Positions 5,722 through 5,791 of a stretch of DNA of 5,791 bases are shown here, piece by piece. Below the pieces are notes generated by a model. The model had not been told where the DNA came from. It saw only the letters and a list, made by a program, of their open reading frames with translations, and did no database searches. The stretch is from an uncultured Intrasporangium sp. (GTDB lineage Bacteria > Actinomycetota > Actinomycetes > Actinomycetales > Dermatophilaceae). A program made the position numbers and the translations under genes. The number at the start of each line of letters is the position of its first letter. Position 1 is the stretch's first letter. The DNA is taken from contig CALMNV010000147.1 in assembly GCA_937873285.1 (NCBI GenBank), positions 1 to 5,791 on the forward strand. The letters run 5' to 3'.

Positions 5722-5791
5722 TCAGTGCCTCTCGCCGGGGTTGACGCGCTGGTCCTGCGGGACCTCGATGACCTCAGTCGGCGGGTGCTCC
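5722..5791 (-). CDS. ftsH: C-terminal end of an upstream gene, probably ftsH (partial)
   Basis: A frame open from the right edge of the window encodes 22 residues ending NPGERH before the TGA at 5722-5724, 3 nt from the folE start. The segment is polar and Pro/Glu-rich, as expected of the disordered tail of actinobacterial FtsH, the membrane AAA+ zinc metalloprotease. No catalytic motif is inside the window, so the identity rests on the common actinobacterial gene order ftsH-folE-folP and not on sequence. Its last codons contain the folE Shine-Dalgarno sequence, so expression of the two genes is likely linked. Confidence 0.6.
   Translation of the reverse strand, partial: EHPPTEVIEVPQDQRVNPGERH

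Overview
The DNA is very GC-rich, by eye about 70-75% G+C with third codon positions almost always G or C. It uses many GTG starts and packs its genes tightly. Gene content and protein wording (DUF3180 membrane protein, NuoD2-type protein, ftsH-folE-folP-folBK order) point to a high-GC Gram-positive actinobacterium, most likely Micrococcales; an Intrasporangiaceae-like genus is my guess. This looks like a chromosomal housekeeping region. I see no insertion sequence, phage gene, CRISPR array, tRNA or rRNA.

Left half, + strand (1-2746): the C-terminal part of a MidA/NDUFAF7-family SAM-dependent methyltransferase cut by the window edge; a CopC-domain copper-binding protein with signal peptide and C-terminal membrane anchor; a stand-alone NuoD2-type homologue of the quinone-site subunit of complex I; and a small Pro-rich lipoprotein whose GTG start overlaps the nuoD2 stop by 4 nt.

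Right half, - strand (2824-5791): the last 22 codons of a gene that by context is ftsH, then folE (GTP cyclohydrolase I), folP (dihydropteroate synthase), a folB-folK fusion (dihydroneopterin aldolase plus HPPK) and a four-helix DUF3180 membrane protein. folE/folP, folP/folBK and folBK/DUF3180 each overlap by exactly 4 nt (GTGA, GTGA, ATGA), so this should be one translationally coupled unit running from GTP to dihydropteroate. The two halves converge on a 77-bp gap without a convincing terminator.

Most worth a second look: (1) a MidA-family methyltransferase lies beside a NuoD homologue that keeps the arginine methylated by the mitochondrial MidA homologue in NDUFS2; (2) that NuoD homologue keeps the quinone-site His but has Trp for the conserved Tyr and Glu for the conserved Asp; (3) the heptamer GGCATAC recurs five times although A/T-rich words are very rare here; (4) an uncharacterised membrane protein is translationally coupled to folate synthesis. 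No wholly new system is evident. The MidA/CopC/NuoD2/lipoprotein group is the best candidate for an under-described respiratory module.
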